Shown piece by piece: positions 7,627 through 15,805 of a stretch of 20,156 nt of DNA (positions are counted from its first letter, which is position 1; the number at the start of each line of letters is the position of its first letter). The translations under genes and the position numbers were made by a program. Origin of the DNA: Actinomycetota bacterium. Its GTDB lineage: Bacteria > Actinomycetota > UBA4738 > CADDZG01 > WHSQ01. The stretch is from positions 1 through 20,156 of the forward strand of contig JAUJNU010000036.1 of NCBI GenBank assembly GCA_030448085.1, given 5' to 3'. The notes beneath the pieces are model-generated. The model saw only the letters and a list, made by a program, of their open reading frames with translations, had not been told where the DNA came from and did no database searches.

Positions 7627-8977
7627 GGGACCTCGCCGGGGTCAAGGTCATCGTGGTGGGTCTGGGGAGTGAGCGGTTCCGCTGCTGCAGAGGCACTCAT
7701 CCGGGCCGGGGCTTCGGTGAAGGTGACCGAGAGCGGAGATGGCGCCGGGCTCGAGGCCAAAGCAGCCAACCTCCGGGCGCTGGGGGTCGAGGTCGAGTTG
7801 GGTGGGCACGATTCCGCCGCTCTCGACGGGGACCCTGCGGTTGTCAGCCCCGCATCCTCGGCCGCGCCTGTGATCGCCGAGCTCGAGTCTCGGGGCTCGA
7901 GATCTGGAGCGAGATAGAGCTTGCGTACGTGCTCGCCCGCTGCGACTTCCTCGCGGTCACCGGGACGAATGGGAAGACAACGACGACGAGCCTTCTCGCC
8001 GCCATGCTCGCGGGGGCCTGGAGTCGGTGGCTGCGGGCAACATCGGCCTTCCGCTGGCCGAGGCCGTGGGGATCGTCCCAGAGGGTGGAGCCATCGGTGG
8101 TGGAGGCATCGAGCTTCCAACTCGCGACCATCCACCTGTTCCGCCCGAAGGTGGCGGTGCTGCTGGAACCTCGGTGAGGACCATCTCGAGTACCACTCAC
8201 GGTCGAGGAGTACTGGAGAGCCAAGGAGCGGATAGCTCTCAACCAGACGCCCGAGGACCACTTCGTCTTCAACGCCGGGGATCCGGCCCGCGTCGCCGCG
8301 GCCGGGCGGGTCGCCGCGCCTTCCGGTCCCCTTCAGTGTCGACGAGGCCCCGGTCGATGGCATCGGTGTCGACGGGGGACCGGATCATGTGGAAGGGCGA
8401 CGACCTCTGGTCGCGGGCGGAGATCCCCCTCCAAGGACGCATAGGGCTCGAGGACGCGCTGGCGGCGGCCGCCGCGGCGCTCTCGTACGGTGTCGAGCCG
8501 AGCGCGGTCATGAGGGCCATGGAGGGTTTCACGCCCCTGCCTCATCGTCTGGAGGTCGTCACGAGGGCGGGCGGTGTCACTTTCATCGACGACTCGAAGG
8601 CAACGAACCCGCACGCCACCCTCGCGGCAGTTATGGGTATGGAGGATGTCGTCCTGATCGCAGGCGGGAGGAGCAAGGGAGTAGATCTGTCAAGTCTGGC
8701 CGCGACGGTGCCTCCGGTCCGGGCCGTGGTCGCGCTGGGTGAGTCGAAGGACGAGGTGGTGGAGGTGTTCGACCCTCTGGTGCCCGTCGAGGCGGTGACC
8801 ACTATGGAAGACGCGGTCGACGCAGCTTTCCGCCTCGCAGATGGCCGAGGATCCGTCTTGTTGTCGCCCGGTTGTGCGAGCCTGGACATGTACGCGAGCT
8901 ACTCGCAGAGAGGCGAGGTGTTCGCGCGCGCCGTTTCAAACCTGATCGCCGGCGGGAGGATCGATGGCCACTCGTAG
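7623..8977 (+). CDS. murD: UDP-MurNAc-L-alanine:D-glutamate ligase MurD, 5' half frameshifted
   Basis: MurD adds D-glutamate to UDP-MurNAc-L-Ala. ATG 7623 gives [15 protein letters not shown], then in the next frame VSGSAAAEALIRAGASVKV, the N-terminal nucleotide-sugar binding fold. The ATP loop [12 protein letters not shown] lies near 7957-7992. EASSFQLATIHLFRPKVAVL and LGEDHLEYHS form the central domain. The C-terminal domain, from about 8380 onward in one clean frame, contains FTPLPHRLEVV, FIDDSKATNPHATLAAV, LIAGGRSKGVDL and LLSPGCASLDMYASYSQRG, with the DDSKATN motif diagnostic for MurD. Frame changes occur near 7668, 7850, 7890, 8020, 8090, 8170, 8200 and 8280-8370; none is seen after that. 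It ends at TAG 8975-8977, overlapping ftsW by 14 bases. Confidence 0.93.
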
Positions 8978-10184
8978 CAGCAGCGTCCGCGCCCTCGGCT
9001 CGAGGGCCGGAGCCAAGGAGAAGGAGAAGGCCCGGAGCAAGGGGCTCAGCATCGGCCACCCCGCGATGTTGATCGGGGTGACGACCGTCCTGCTCGTCTT
9101 TCTGGGTCTCGTGATGATCTTGTCGGCCAGCTCCGTCACCGCCTTCGCAAACTACGGCTCCTCCTTCCTCTTCTTCCAGAGGCAGGCCATCTGGGCCGTG
9201 GTGGGCCTCGCCTGTTTCGCGTTCTTCGTGAGGCTCGACTATCACCGCCTGAGCGGCGCGGGCTACGTCCTGCTCGCGGTCTCGATCCTGATGATGGCTG
9301 CGGTGCTGATCCCGGGTATCGGTGTGACCGTCGGCGGGAGCTCCCGCTGGCTTCGCGCCGGCCCCCTCTCGTTCCAGCCCTCGGAGATGGCCAAGCTCGC
9401 CCTTCTGCTGTTCGCAGCGGACGTCTTCTCGCGCAAGAAGGAGAAGTCGTTCGAGGACGTGCGGCACACGATGCTTCCCATGGTCCCGGCCCTTGGGATC
9501 CTCATCATCCTGGTGATGAAGCAGCCCGACCTCGGCACCACCATCCTTCTCAGCTCGATAGGGATGGGGATGCTTTTCGTTGCCGGGGCGCCGATGAGGT
9601 GGCTGGCGCCGATGGCGTTGGTCGGCGGGGGGCTCGCCGGTTTCGCGTCGATGTACACCGAGTACCGGCGCGAGCGCGTGCTGGCTTTCATGAACCCCTG
9701 GGCCGATCCTCTCGGCACCGGCTACCACACGATCCAGTCGCTCATCGCTATCGGTTCGGGAGGCTGGTTCGGGGTGGGCCTCGGCGCCAGCCGCCAGAAG
9801 TGGGCTTACGTCCCGAATGCCCACACCGACTTCATCTTCGCCATCCTCGGTGAGGAGATGGGGCTTCTCGGAACGCTGGCGGTGCTCGGCATGTTCGGCT
9901 TCCTCGTCTACCTCGGCATCAAGACGGCTCACAAGGCGGCCGACCGGTTCGGCATGCTGATCGCATCCGGGATCACGATCTGGATCGGGCTGCAGGCTCT
10001 CGTGAACATCGGCGCCGTCACCGGGTCTCTGCCGATAACCGGGGTCCCTCTGCCGCTGGTCTCGTTCGGGGGCAGCTCACTCGTCATCACGCTCATCGGC
10101 ATGGGGATCCTGACGAACGTCGCTCGTCAGTCCCGCACCGGCGAGAGGAGGAAGGGCAAGCCCGCCGGGCAGAAGAGCGGATGA
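8964..10184 (+). CDS. ftsW: Septal peptidoglycan glycosyltransferase FtsW (SEDS family)
   Basis: The 406-residue protein polymerises lipid II at the septum in partnership with FtsI. A basic cytoplasmic tail (residues 1-31, rich in Arg, Lys and Ser) precedes about ten membrane segments. SEDS signatures are SSRWLRAGPLSFQPSEMAK (Pro-Ser-Glu at 139-141), LMKQPDLGTTILLSS-like spacing (seen as VMKQPDLGTTILLS), GTGYHTIQSLIAIGSGGWFG, YVPNAHTDFIFAILGEEMG and the C-terminal GVPLPLVSFGGSSLV. The start ATG 8964 has GGGAGG about five bases upstream and overlaps the end of murD. The gene is intact, in contrast to the five genes before it. RodA is a possible paralogue, but the position between murD and murG argues for FtsW. 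Confidence 0.96.
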   Translation: MATRSSSVRALGSRAGAKEKEKARSKGLSIGHPAMLIGVTTVLLVFLGLVMILSASSVTAFANYGSSFLFFQRQAIWAVVGLACFAFFVRLDYHRLSGAGYVLLAVSILMMAAVLIPGIGVTVGGSSRWLRAGPLSFQPSEMAKLALLLFAADVFSRKKEKSFEDVRHTMLPMVPALGILIILVMKQPDLGTTILLSSIGMGMLFVAGAPMRWLAPMALVGGGLAGFASMYTEYRRERVLAFMNPWADPLGTGYHTIQSLIAIGSGGWFGVGLGASRQKWAYVPNAHTDFIFAILGEEMGLLGTLAVLGMFGFLVYLGIKTAHKAADRFGMLIASGITIWIGLQALVNIGAVTGSLPITGVPLPLVSFGGSSLVITLIGMGILTNVARQSRTGERRKGKPAGQKSG

Positions 10185-11275
10185 AGGTCGTGATCGCCGG
10201 AGGCGGCACGGCCGGGCACGTGAACCCCGCCCTCGCGCTCGCCGCCTGCATGGGGGGCGACGAGGTCTCGTTCCTCGGCACGAACAAGGGGGCAGAGGCG
10301 AAGCTCGTCCCCGAGGCCGGATACCCCCTGCACGAGATCGAGGTGCGGGGCTTCGACAGGGCCAAGCCCCTTTCTTTCTTCGCCACGGCCGCGAGAGCCG
10401 GTGGTGCGGTCGCCACGGCTCGCACGCTCCTTCGGCGGATCCGCCCCGACGTCCTCCTCGGCATGGGCGGTTACGTCAGCCTTCCCGCTTGCATCGCCGC
10501 CCGCACCATGCGGATCCCGGTCGTCCTCCACGAGCAGAACATCGTGTTCGGCTTGGCGAACCGGGTGTCGAAGCCGCTCGCGCGCACCATCGGCGTCTCG
10601 TTCGAGGAGACCCTCTCGGCGGCGGGCGGCAAAGGGGTCTTCACCGGGAACCCCGTGGCTCCCGAGCTCGTCGGTCTCGACAGGGGGATGGCGAAGGCGA
10701 GGGCGCAGGACCGGTGGGAGCTCGATCCCGAACGCCGCACGCTGCTCGTGTTCGGGGGGAGCCTTGGGGCCAAGCGCGTGAACGACGCCGCCGCGGGCCT
10801 GGCCGCCCGCTGGGCCGACCGCAGCGACCTGCAGGTGCTTCACATCACGGGGCGATCTTCGTACGAGGCGATCAGCAGGTCGGTGTCCGCCGCGCGGCCG
10901 GGCCGGCTGATCTACCGGGTGGTCGATTACGTGTCCGGGATGGGCGACGCGTATGCGGCCGCCGACCTCGCCCTTTGCCGTGGGGGGGCGACGACGGTGG
11001 CGGAGCTGGGGGTGCTGGGGGTTCCCTCGGTGATCGTTCCCTATCCCCACCATAGGGACCGCCAACAGGAGAAACACGCCGGCGTGCTCGTGGCGGCGGG
11101 TGCGGCTCGCCTCCTCGACGACGCGCAGACAACGACCGAGACCGTGGGGACCGCCTGCGGTGGGTTGCTCGCAGAGGATGCAGCTCTCACCTCCATGGCC
11201 GCCGCCGCGCTGGCCCTCGGCCGCCCGGACGCGGGCGACAGGCTGGCGGCCGTCATCCGTAAGGCGGCCTCGTGA
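10181..11275 (+). CDS. murG: Lipid II synthase MurG (UDP-GlcNAc transferase)
   Basis: MurG transfers GlcNAc from UDP-GlcNAc to lipid I at the inner face of the membrane. The 364-residue protein has the N-terminal GGGTAGHVNPALALA (residues 7-21) that contacts lipid I. It also has LGMGGYVSLPACIAA, the HEQN motif (from residue 117) and FGGSLGAKRVND. The UDP-GlcNAc site CRGGATTVAELGVLGVPSV begins near residue 266 and is followed by PYPHHRDRQQEKHA. Length and motifs are normal. ATG 10181 overlaps the ftsW TGA, and its own TGA overlaps the GTG of murC, so translation is probably coupled on both sides. No frameshift is seen. Confidence 0.97.
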   Translation: MKVVIAGGGTAGHVNPALALAACMGGDEVSFLGTNKGAEAKLVPEAGYPLHEIEVRGFDRAKPLSFFATAARAGGAVATARTLLRRIRPDVLLGMGGYVSLPACIAARTMRIPVVLHEQNIVFGLANRVSKPLARTIGVSFEETLSAAGGKGVFTGNPVAPELVGLDRGMAKARAQDRWELDPERRTLLVFGGSLGAKRVNDAAAGLAARWADRSDLQVLHITGRSSYEAISRSVSAARPGRLIYRVVDYVSGMGDAYAAADLALCRGGATTVAELGVLGVPSVIVPYPHHRDRQQEKHAGVLVAAGAARLLDDAQTTTETVGTACGGLLAEDAALTSMAAAALALGRPDAGDRLAAVIRKAAS

Positions 11276-12652
11276 GCCTCGGAACCCGGGGCAGGACGCA
11301 CTTCATCGGCATCGGCGGGGCGGGCATGTCCGCGATAGCCAAGGTGCTGGTCGAGAGGGGACACGAGGTCTCCGGCTCCGACATGAAACCCTCGCGCGCG
11401 GCGACCGTGCTGGAAGCGATCGGCGCGTCGATACGCCTGGGCCACGACCAGGCGAACGTAGAGGGAGCTGCACGGGTCGTTGTCTCGTCCGCGATCCCCG
11501 AGAGGAACCCGGAGTTGGTAGCGGCACGGGAGCAGGGGATCCCCGTCCTGACGCGGGGCGAGGCACTGGCGGCTCTCCTGGCGCCTCTTCGATCGATAGT
11601 GGTCGCCGGCACCCACGGGAAGACGACGACCACGTCGATGATCGTCAGCATCCTGGCCGCCGCCGATCTCGACCCCACCTATCTGGTCGGTGCCGGCCTG
11701 AACGACGCCGGCACGAACGCTCGCTCCGGACGGGACGACATCGCCGTGGCGGAGTCGGACGAGAGCGACGGCTCGTTCCTCCTCCTCAGCCCTCACACCG
11801 CTGTGGTCACGAACCTCGAGCTCGATCACGTCGATTACTGGGGCTCCTTCGAGGACCTGGTCGCCGGCTTCGGACGATTCATGTCCTCGGTCGTCGAAGG
11901 AGGCGCGGTGGTTGTCCCCGCAGAGGACGAGGTCCTCCTCCGGTTGGCGGCCGACGCAGCGAGAACGACGGTGACGTTCGGCTCGAAGCCGGCCGATGTC
12001 GGTTACTCCGGGTTCGCCCCGGCAGGGAATGGCTCTACGTTCCGGCTGGAATGGAAGGGCGCCTCGGCCGATGTCACGCTCCTCGTCCCCGGCCTCCACA
12101 ACGTGATGGACGCCGCTGGCAGCGGCAGCGGCCTGCCTCCACCTGGGCGTCGGGCTGGAACAAGTGGCGCTGGGGCTCGGCCGGTACCACGGGGTCGAGC
12201 GACGCTTCCAGGTGAGGGGCAAGGCGCGGAGTGACCATCATCGACGACTACGCGCATCATCCGACCGAGGTAAGGGCGACCTTGAGGCTGCTCGCCCGGG
12301 CGGGTGGAACAGGGTGATCGCGGTCTTCCAGCCGCACAGGTACTCGCGCACCGCGGTCCTCGCCCCGAGTTCGGCGGTTCTTTCGCCGCGGCCGACCGTG
12401 TCGTCATCACGGATGTCTACGGCGCGGGGGGAGGAGCCGGTCCCCGGCGTGACCGGCAAGCTCATCTCCGACCAGGTCTGCGCCGCCCTTCCCGGCAAGC
12501 CGGTCGCATATTTCCAGCACCGGGCGGAGCTAATCGCGTACCTTGAAGCCTGCATGCGCCCCGGTGACGCTCTCCTCACGCTCGGGGCTGGAGACGTCAC
12601 CTCGCTGGGTGAGGAGCTGATCGAGAGGGTCGGTGCAGACAGATGGACATGA
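11272..12652 (+). CDS. murC: UDP-MurNAc:L-alanine ligase MurC, 3' third frameshifted
   Basis: MurC starts the peptide stem by adding L-alanine to UDP-MurNAc. From GTG 11272 one frame carries [16 protein letters not shown] (residues 11-26), [13 protein letters not shown], the ATP loop [15 protein letters not shown] (about 109-123), [14 protein letters not shown] and [13 protein letters not shown]. The frame breaks near 12115, just after HNVMDA, and again near 12232, 12305, 12370 and 12430. The expected [66 protein letters not shown] and [11 protein letters not shown] all follow in changing frames. The tail [18 protein letters not shown] ends at TGA 12650-12652. All parts of the enzyme are present, so the breaks look like errors rather than decay. 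Confidence 0.93.
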
Positions 12653-13590
12653 GCCGCGTCGAGGCGCGTCTCCTGCGAGAGGGGTTCTCGGGCAACGTGC
12701 AGCGCGACGCGCTGCTCGCACGCCTAACGACCTATCGGCTCGGGGGTCCCGCGGCTCTGTATGTCGAGCCATCCGATGAGGCCGACCTCGAACGCCTGGC
12801 GAAGGCCCTCGCACATGAGCCGGCACCTCTCCTGCTGATCGGCCGCGGGTCTAACCTCGTCATCTCCGATGCCGGCTGGCCCGGAGTTGCCGTGCGCTTG
12901 GGCGCCCCTTTCTCCTGGGTCCGGGAGGGCGAAGCCGAAGGAGACCTCATCGCGGGCGCCGCCACTCCTCTGCCGGTGCTGGCGAACCGTGCCGCAAGGA
13001 GGAGCCTCCACGGCCTCGAGTTCATGGTCTCGATCCCGGGCTCGGTCGGCGGTGCGGTGCGGATGAACGCGGGAGCCCATGGCTCCGATACGAGCCGTCA
13101 CCTGGCAACGGCCCGCGTGATGCGTCTCGCGCCGTTCCGCGTCGAGACGAGGCCACAGGGGTCGTTCGATCACTCCTACCGTCACTCGAACCTCGATGAG
13201 GGCGAGATAGTTCTCGATGCGACGTTCAGGCTCGCACCCGCGGACGAGTCATCCATCAAGTCCGAGATGGAGGCTTACAGGAGGCATCGCGCCGAGACCC
13301 AGCCCGGCGCGCTGCAGAACGCGGGGAGCGTGTTCAAGAACCCGTCCGGCGACTCGGCCGGACGCTTGATAGAGGAGGCGGGCCTCAAAGGGTTCGCGGT
13401 CGGGGGAGCGGCCGTCTCGGACCTGCACGCCAACTTCTTCGTCGCCTCGGCGGGGGCCTCGGCACAGGACGTATGGGATCTCGTGGCGGCGGTCAAGGCC
13501 CGCGTGCAACAGCACGCGGGGGTCGATCTCGTGCCGGAGATCAGGTTCGTCGGGGTCTTCCCGGCTCGCTCCACGGAGGTGCGCGTATGA
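12643..13590 (+). CDS. murB: UDP-N-acetylenolpyruvoylglucosamine reductase MurB
   Basis: MurB is the FAD- and NADPH-dependent reductase that converts enolpyruvyl-UDP-GlcNAc to UDP-MurNAc. The 315-residue protein has TTYRLGGPAALYVEP and LLIGRGSNLVISDAGWPGVA (FAD binding), IPGSVGGAVRMNAGAHG, and NAGSVFKNP with the proton-donor Ser at residue 229. AGRLIEEAGLKG and the C-terminal Glu in VPEIRFVG complete the pattern. It is of the shorter type without the E. coli C-terminal extension. The first ATG (12643) is used here; ATG 12649 is an equally possible start, and both overlap the murC end. The reading frame is clean. The stop TGA overlaps the ftsQ ATG. Confidence 0.96.
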   Translation: MDMSRVEARLLREGFSGNVQRDALLARLTTYRLGGPAALYVEPSDEADLERLAKALAHEPAPLLLIGRGSNLVISDAGWPGVAVRLGAPFSWVREGEAEGDLIAGAATPLPVLANRAARRSLHGLEFMVSIPGSVGGAVRMNAGAHGSDTSRHLATARVMRLAPFRVETRPQGSFDHSYRHSNLDEGEIVLDATFRLAPADESSIKSEMEAYRRHRAETQPGALQNAGSVFKNPSGDSAGRLIEEAGLKGFAVGGAAVSDLHANFFVASAGASAQDVWDLVAAVKARVQQHAGVDLVPEIRFVGVFPARSTEVRV

Positions 13591-14381
13591 ACAGTGTGGT
13601 CGAGGCCGATCCGAGGATCAGCAGGCGTCGAAAGGCGGTCGCCCGCTCCAAGCGCAAGCGACTGTTCTTGGGCCTGGCCCTGCTCGCCGGCCTCATCACG
13701 GTCATCTACGCGATGTTCTGGTCCCCGCTCCTGGAGGTGAGGGAGGTCAAGGTCGTAGGGGGCCCGCACACCAGCTCCGAGCAGGTCGCGACGGTCGCGG
13801 GGCTCGATCAGGGAGGCAACCTCTTGAGGCTATCGACGAGGGAGGTCGCCGATAGGGTCGAGACGCTTCCCTGGGTCAAGAGCGCAGAGGTGACGAGGAT
13901 GCTCCCCGGAACCGTGAAGGTGCGTGTGGTCGAACGGGAGCCCGCCTTGGTTCTCTCCCTCGCCGGCTCGAGATGGTTGATCGACGCCACCGGTGCCGTC
14001 CTGGACAGCGGCTCCACCCGTGGGTTGCCGGTCCTGGCCGGCGTGGAGGTCGGAGGGGTGTCGCCGGGGGACGAGCTGAAGACGGAGGAGGCGCTCGACG
14101 CGCTGAGCGCCTTCCGCTCCCTGTCGGGCCCGCTGCAGGACAAGGTCGCCGGCATGTTCGCCCCGACCCGGGAGCGGATCACGCTTTCCCTCGACGACGG
14201 GACCGTGATCCGCTATGGCGCGGCCGAGCGTTTGGTGGCCAAGAACCGGGTGCTGGGCGCTCTCCTCGAGCGTTTTCGGGAGGAGGGCCGCAGCGTCGGG
14301 TACATAGACGTGCGGGTGCCGACCAATCCCGCGGTCGCTCCGGCAGCCCCCGAGGGCCAGGAGCCTCCCGCCGCCCCCTAG
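13587..14381 (+). CDS. ftsQ: Cell division protein FtsQ (POTRA domain)
   Basis: FtsQ is a bitopic scaffold of the divisome. From ATG 13587, with GGAGG eight bases upstream, the 264-residue protein has a strongly basic cytoplasmic tail (residues 10-25). One membrane helix (about 26-45, LFLGLALLAGLITVIYAMFW) follows, then an extracytoplasmic POTRA domain starting LEVREVKVVGGPHTSSEQV and containing GNLLRLSTREVADRVETLPW and VRVVEREPAL. The FtsQ beta-domain follows, and the end is Pro/Ala-rich. It overlaps murB by ATGA and is the last gene before the ftsZ leader. No frame problem is seen. Confidence 0.94.
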   Translation: MNSVVEADPRISRRRKAVARSKRKRLFLGLALLAGLITVIYAMFWSPLLEVREVKVVGGPHTSSEQVATVAGLDQGGNLLRLSTREVADRVETLPWVKSAEVTRMLPGTVKVRVVEREPALVLSLAGSRWLIDATGAVLDSGSTRGLPVLAGVEVGGVSPGDELKTEEALDALSAFRSLSGPLQDKVAGMFAPTRERITLSLDDGTVIRYGAAERLVAKNRVLGALLERFREEGRSVGYIDVRVPTNPAVAPAAPEGQEPPAAP

Positions 14382-14406
14382 GGGTCACTCCTGCCGAGCC
14401 CTTCCC

Positions 14407-14434
14407 TTGACGCTCCGGGGGCAGATGATATATT
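14407..14434 (+). promoter_or_regulatory. Promoter upstream of ftsZ
   Basis: TTGACG (14407-14412) and TATATT (14429-14434) are separated by 16 bases, a near-consensus housekeeping promoter in GC-rich DNA. The predicted start near 14441 lies immediately before the inverted repeat at 14447-14482, so that repeat would be at the very 5' end of the transcript. A second perfect -35, TTGACA at 14454-14459, has no acceptable -10 downstream. Confidence 0.65.
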
Positions 14435-14446
14435 CCTGAACCAGTA

Positions 14447-14482
14447 CCTCAGGTTGACATAACTCTAACCCTCAACCTTAGG
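14447..14482 (+). repeat. Inverted repeat in ftsZ leader
   Basis: CCTCAGGTTGA (14447-14457) and TCAACCTTAGG (14472-14482) pair at 10 of 11 positions around a 14-base A+T-rich loop (14458-14471). It is followed directly by AGGAG but no T-run, so it is not an ordinary terminator. It may be an operator or an RNA structure controlling ftsZ. Confidence 0.6.
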
Positions 14483-14584
14483 AGGAGAGCCCGACGGAGG
14501 GCCTCTGACCAGGGCAAACGCTCTGGACCCCCAAGCTTGAAGACCAAGGCTGCAGGGGTGGTTGAGGTAAGGAAGGGAGCGGGC

Positions 14585-15697
14585 ATGGCAGGACCACAGA
14601 ATTACCTAGCAGTCATCAAGGTCGTGGGGATCGGCGGAGGCGGCGTCAACGCCGTGAACAGGATGATCGACGTGGGACTGAAGGGCGTCGAGTTCATCGC
14701 CATCAACACCGACGCTCAGGCCCTCCTCATGTCCGACGCAGACGTGAAGCTCGACATCGGCCGGGAATTGACGCGAGGCCTGGGCGCCGGCGCTAACCCC
14801 GACGTGGGGCGCCAGGCCGCCGAGGAGCACCGGGACGAGATCGAAGAGGTGCTGAAGGGCGCCGACATGGTGTTCATCACCGCAGGCAAAGGCGGCGGCA
14901 CCGGAACCGGCGGGGCCCCGATCGTGGCCGAGATAGCGAAGTCCCTCGGCGCTCTGACGATCGGAGTGGTCACGCGCCCCTTCGCCTTCGAGGGCCGGCA
15001 GCGCGCCGTCAAGGCCGAACAGGGGATCGCGAACCTGAAGGAGAAGGTCGACACCCTCATCGTCATCCCGAACGACAGGCTCCTCGACGTCGGTAGCGCG
15101 ACGACCTCGGTGCTCGAGGCCTTCCGGATGGCGGACGAGGTCCTCCTTCAGGGCGTGCAGGGGATCACCGACCTCATCACCACCCCGGGGCTCATCAACC
15201 TTGACTTCGCCGACGTGAAGGCGGTGATGACCGATGCCGGGTCTTCGCTCATGGGCATCGGGCAGGCGCGCGGCGAGGGCCGCGCGGCTCAGGCCGCCAA
15301 GTCGGCTATCTCATCTCCGCTCCTGGAAGCCTCTATCGAAGGAGCACGCGGTGTCTTGCTCAACATCGCCGGCGGGTCCGACCTCGGCTTGTTCGAGGTC
15401 AACGAGGCTGCTTCGATCATCTCTGACGCAGCTCATCCCGACGCCAACATCATCTTCGGGGCTGTCGTGGACGACACCCTCGGCGACGAGGTGAGGGTGA
15501 CCGTGATCGCAGCCGGCTTCGACAGATGGGGCCAGCGTGAGGCGGAGAACATCGTGCGTCCGGAAGAGAACATCTTCTCCATCCCGTCCGTCGGAGGGGA
15601 CGGCGACAACGGCTTCCTCCGCGAGAGCGAGCGAGAGCGGCTCGTCTTCGACGCCGACGACGAACTCGAGGTCCCGTCCTTCCTTCGTAACGAATAG
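14585..15697 (+). CDS. ftsZ: Cell division GTPase FtsZ
   Basis: FtsZ is the tubulin-like GTPase that forms the Z ring. The start is ATG 14585, with GGAAGGGAG upstream and the family's usual short N-terminus ([20 protein letters not shown]); the earlier TTG 14537 is rejected. The GTP signature GGGTGTGG is at residues 103-110. The synergy-loop region [11 protein letters not shown] begins at about 205, and [33 protein letters not shown] and GFDRW are present. The 370-residue length reflects a short C-terminal linker. The conserved tail reads [13 protein letters not shown], the acidic-VPxFL type that binds SepF in Gram-positive bacteria; sepF lies downstream and no ftsA is present. It has its own promoter and terminator. 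Confidence 0.98.
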   Translation: MAGPQNYLAVIKVVGIGGGGVNAVNRMIDVGLKGVEFIAINTDAQALLMSDADVKLDIGRELTRGLGAGANPDVGRQAAEEHRDEIEEVLKGADMVFITAGKGGGTGTGGAPIVAEIAKSLGALTIGVVTRPFAFEGRQRAVKAEQGIANLKEKVDTLIVIPNDRLLDVGSATTSVLEAFRMADEVLLQGVQGITDLITTPGLINLDFADVKAVMTDAGSSLMGIGQARGEGRAAQAAKSAISSPLLEASIEGARGVLLNIAGGSDLGLFEVNEAASIISDAAHPDANIIFGAVVDDTLGDEVRVTVIAAGFDRWGQREAENIVRPEENIFSIPSVGGDGDNGFLRESERERLVFDADDELEVPSFLRNE

Positions 15698-15724
15698 CCA
15701 CCAGGTCACAAAAGGTCTTCCCCA

Positions 15725-15764
15725 GGAGAGGCGGGGCCCCGGGCAGGGCTCCGCCTCTCCTTTT
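15725..15764 (+). terminator. Strong intrinsic terminator after ftsZ
   Basis: A 15-base-pair stem with one G-U pair forms between 15725-15739 and 15746-15760 around the loop CGGGCA, followed by TTTT (15761-15764). It begins 27 bases after the ftsZ stop and marks the end of the main dcw transcript. Confidence 0.92.
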
Positions 15765-15793
15765 CCGTGCGCCGGTGGTCGCCGGTCCTCTGG

Positions 15794-15799
15794 GAGACT
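15794..15799 (+). promoter_or_regulatory. Possible leaderless -10 element for pgeF
   Basis: GAGACT keeps A2 and T6 of the -10 consensus and lies six bases before ATG 15806, with no ribosome binding site between. A promoter is needed here because a terminator sits just upstream. No -35 is evident. Confidence 0.35.
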
Positions 15800-15805
15800 C
15801 GAACG

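Larger units (their letters stand above)
14382..14584 (+). promoter_or_regulatory. ftsZ leader region
   Basis: This 203-base gap separates ftsQ from ftsZ, by far the largest gap inside the cluster. It contains a good promoter (14407-14434), an 11-base inverted repeat (14447-14482), a GGAGGAG stretch (14481-14487) with no start codon in range, and a second hairpin. In that hairpin CCAGGGC (14509-14515) pairs with GCTCTGG (14520-14526) through one G-U pair, around an AAAC loop. An open frame from TTG 14537 continues into ftsZ but adds only 16 residues unlike FtsZ. The layout implies that FtsZ level is set separately from the upstream operon. Confidence 0.7.

Noticed and set aside
2500..8370. 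Pseudogenisation of the dcw genes or programmed frameshifting
   Set aside because: Too many breaks in essential genes, all motifs retained, and no slippery-site pattern repeated at the breaks. Sequence error is simpler.
8802..9932. 376-codon minus-strand frame opposite murD and ftsW
   Set aside because: His/Arg/Glu/Gly-rich product with no family look. It is the antisense shadow of the intact ftsW gene in GC-rich DNA.
11041..12222. 393-codon minus-strand frame opposite murG and murC
   Set aside because: Antisense shadow of murC; no recognisable domain.
14454..14482. Perfect -35 TTGACA as a second ftsZ promoter
   Set aside because: No hexamer near 14475-14482 resembles a -10, and the bases are better explained as an arm of the inverted repeat. 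Not listed as a separate promoter.
14537..14584. Earlier TTG start adding 16 residues to FtsZ
   Set aside because: No ribosome binding site at a suitable distance and the extra residues do not resemble FtsZ N-termini. ATG 14585 has a good site and the usual beginning.
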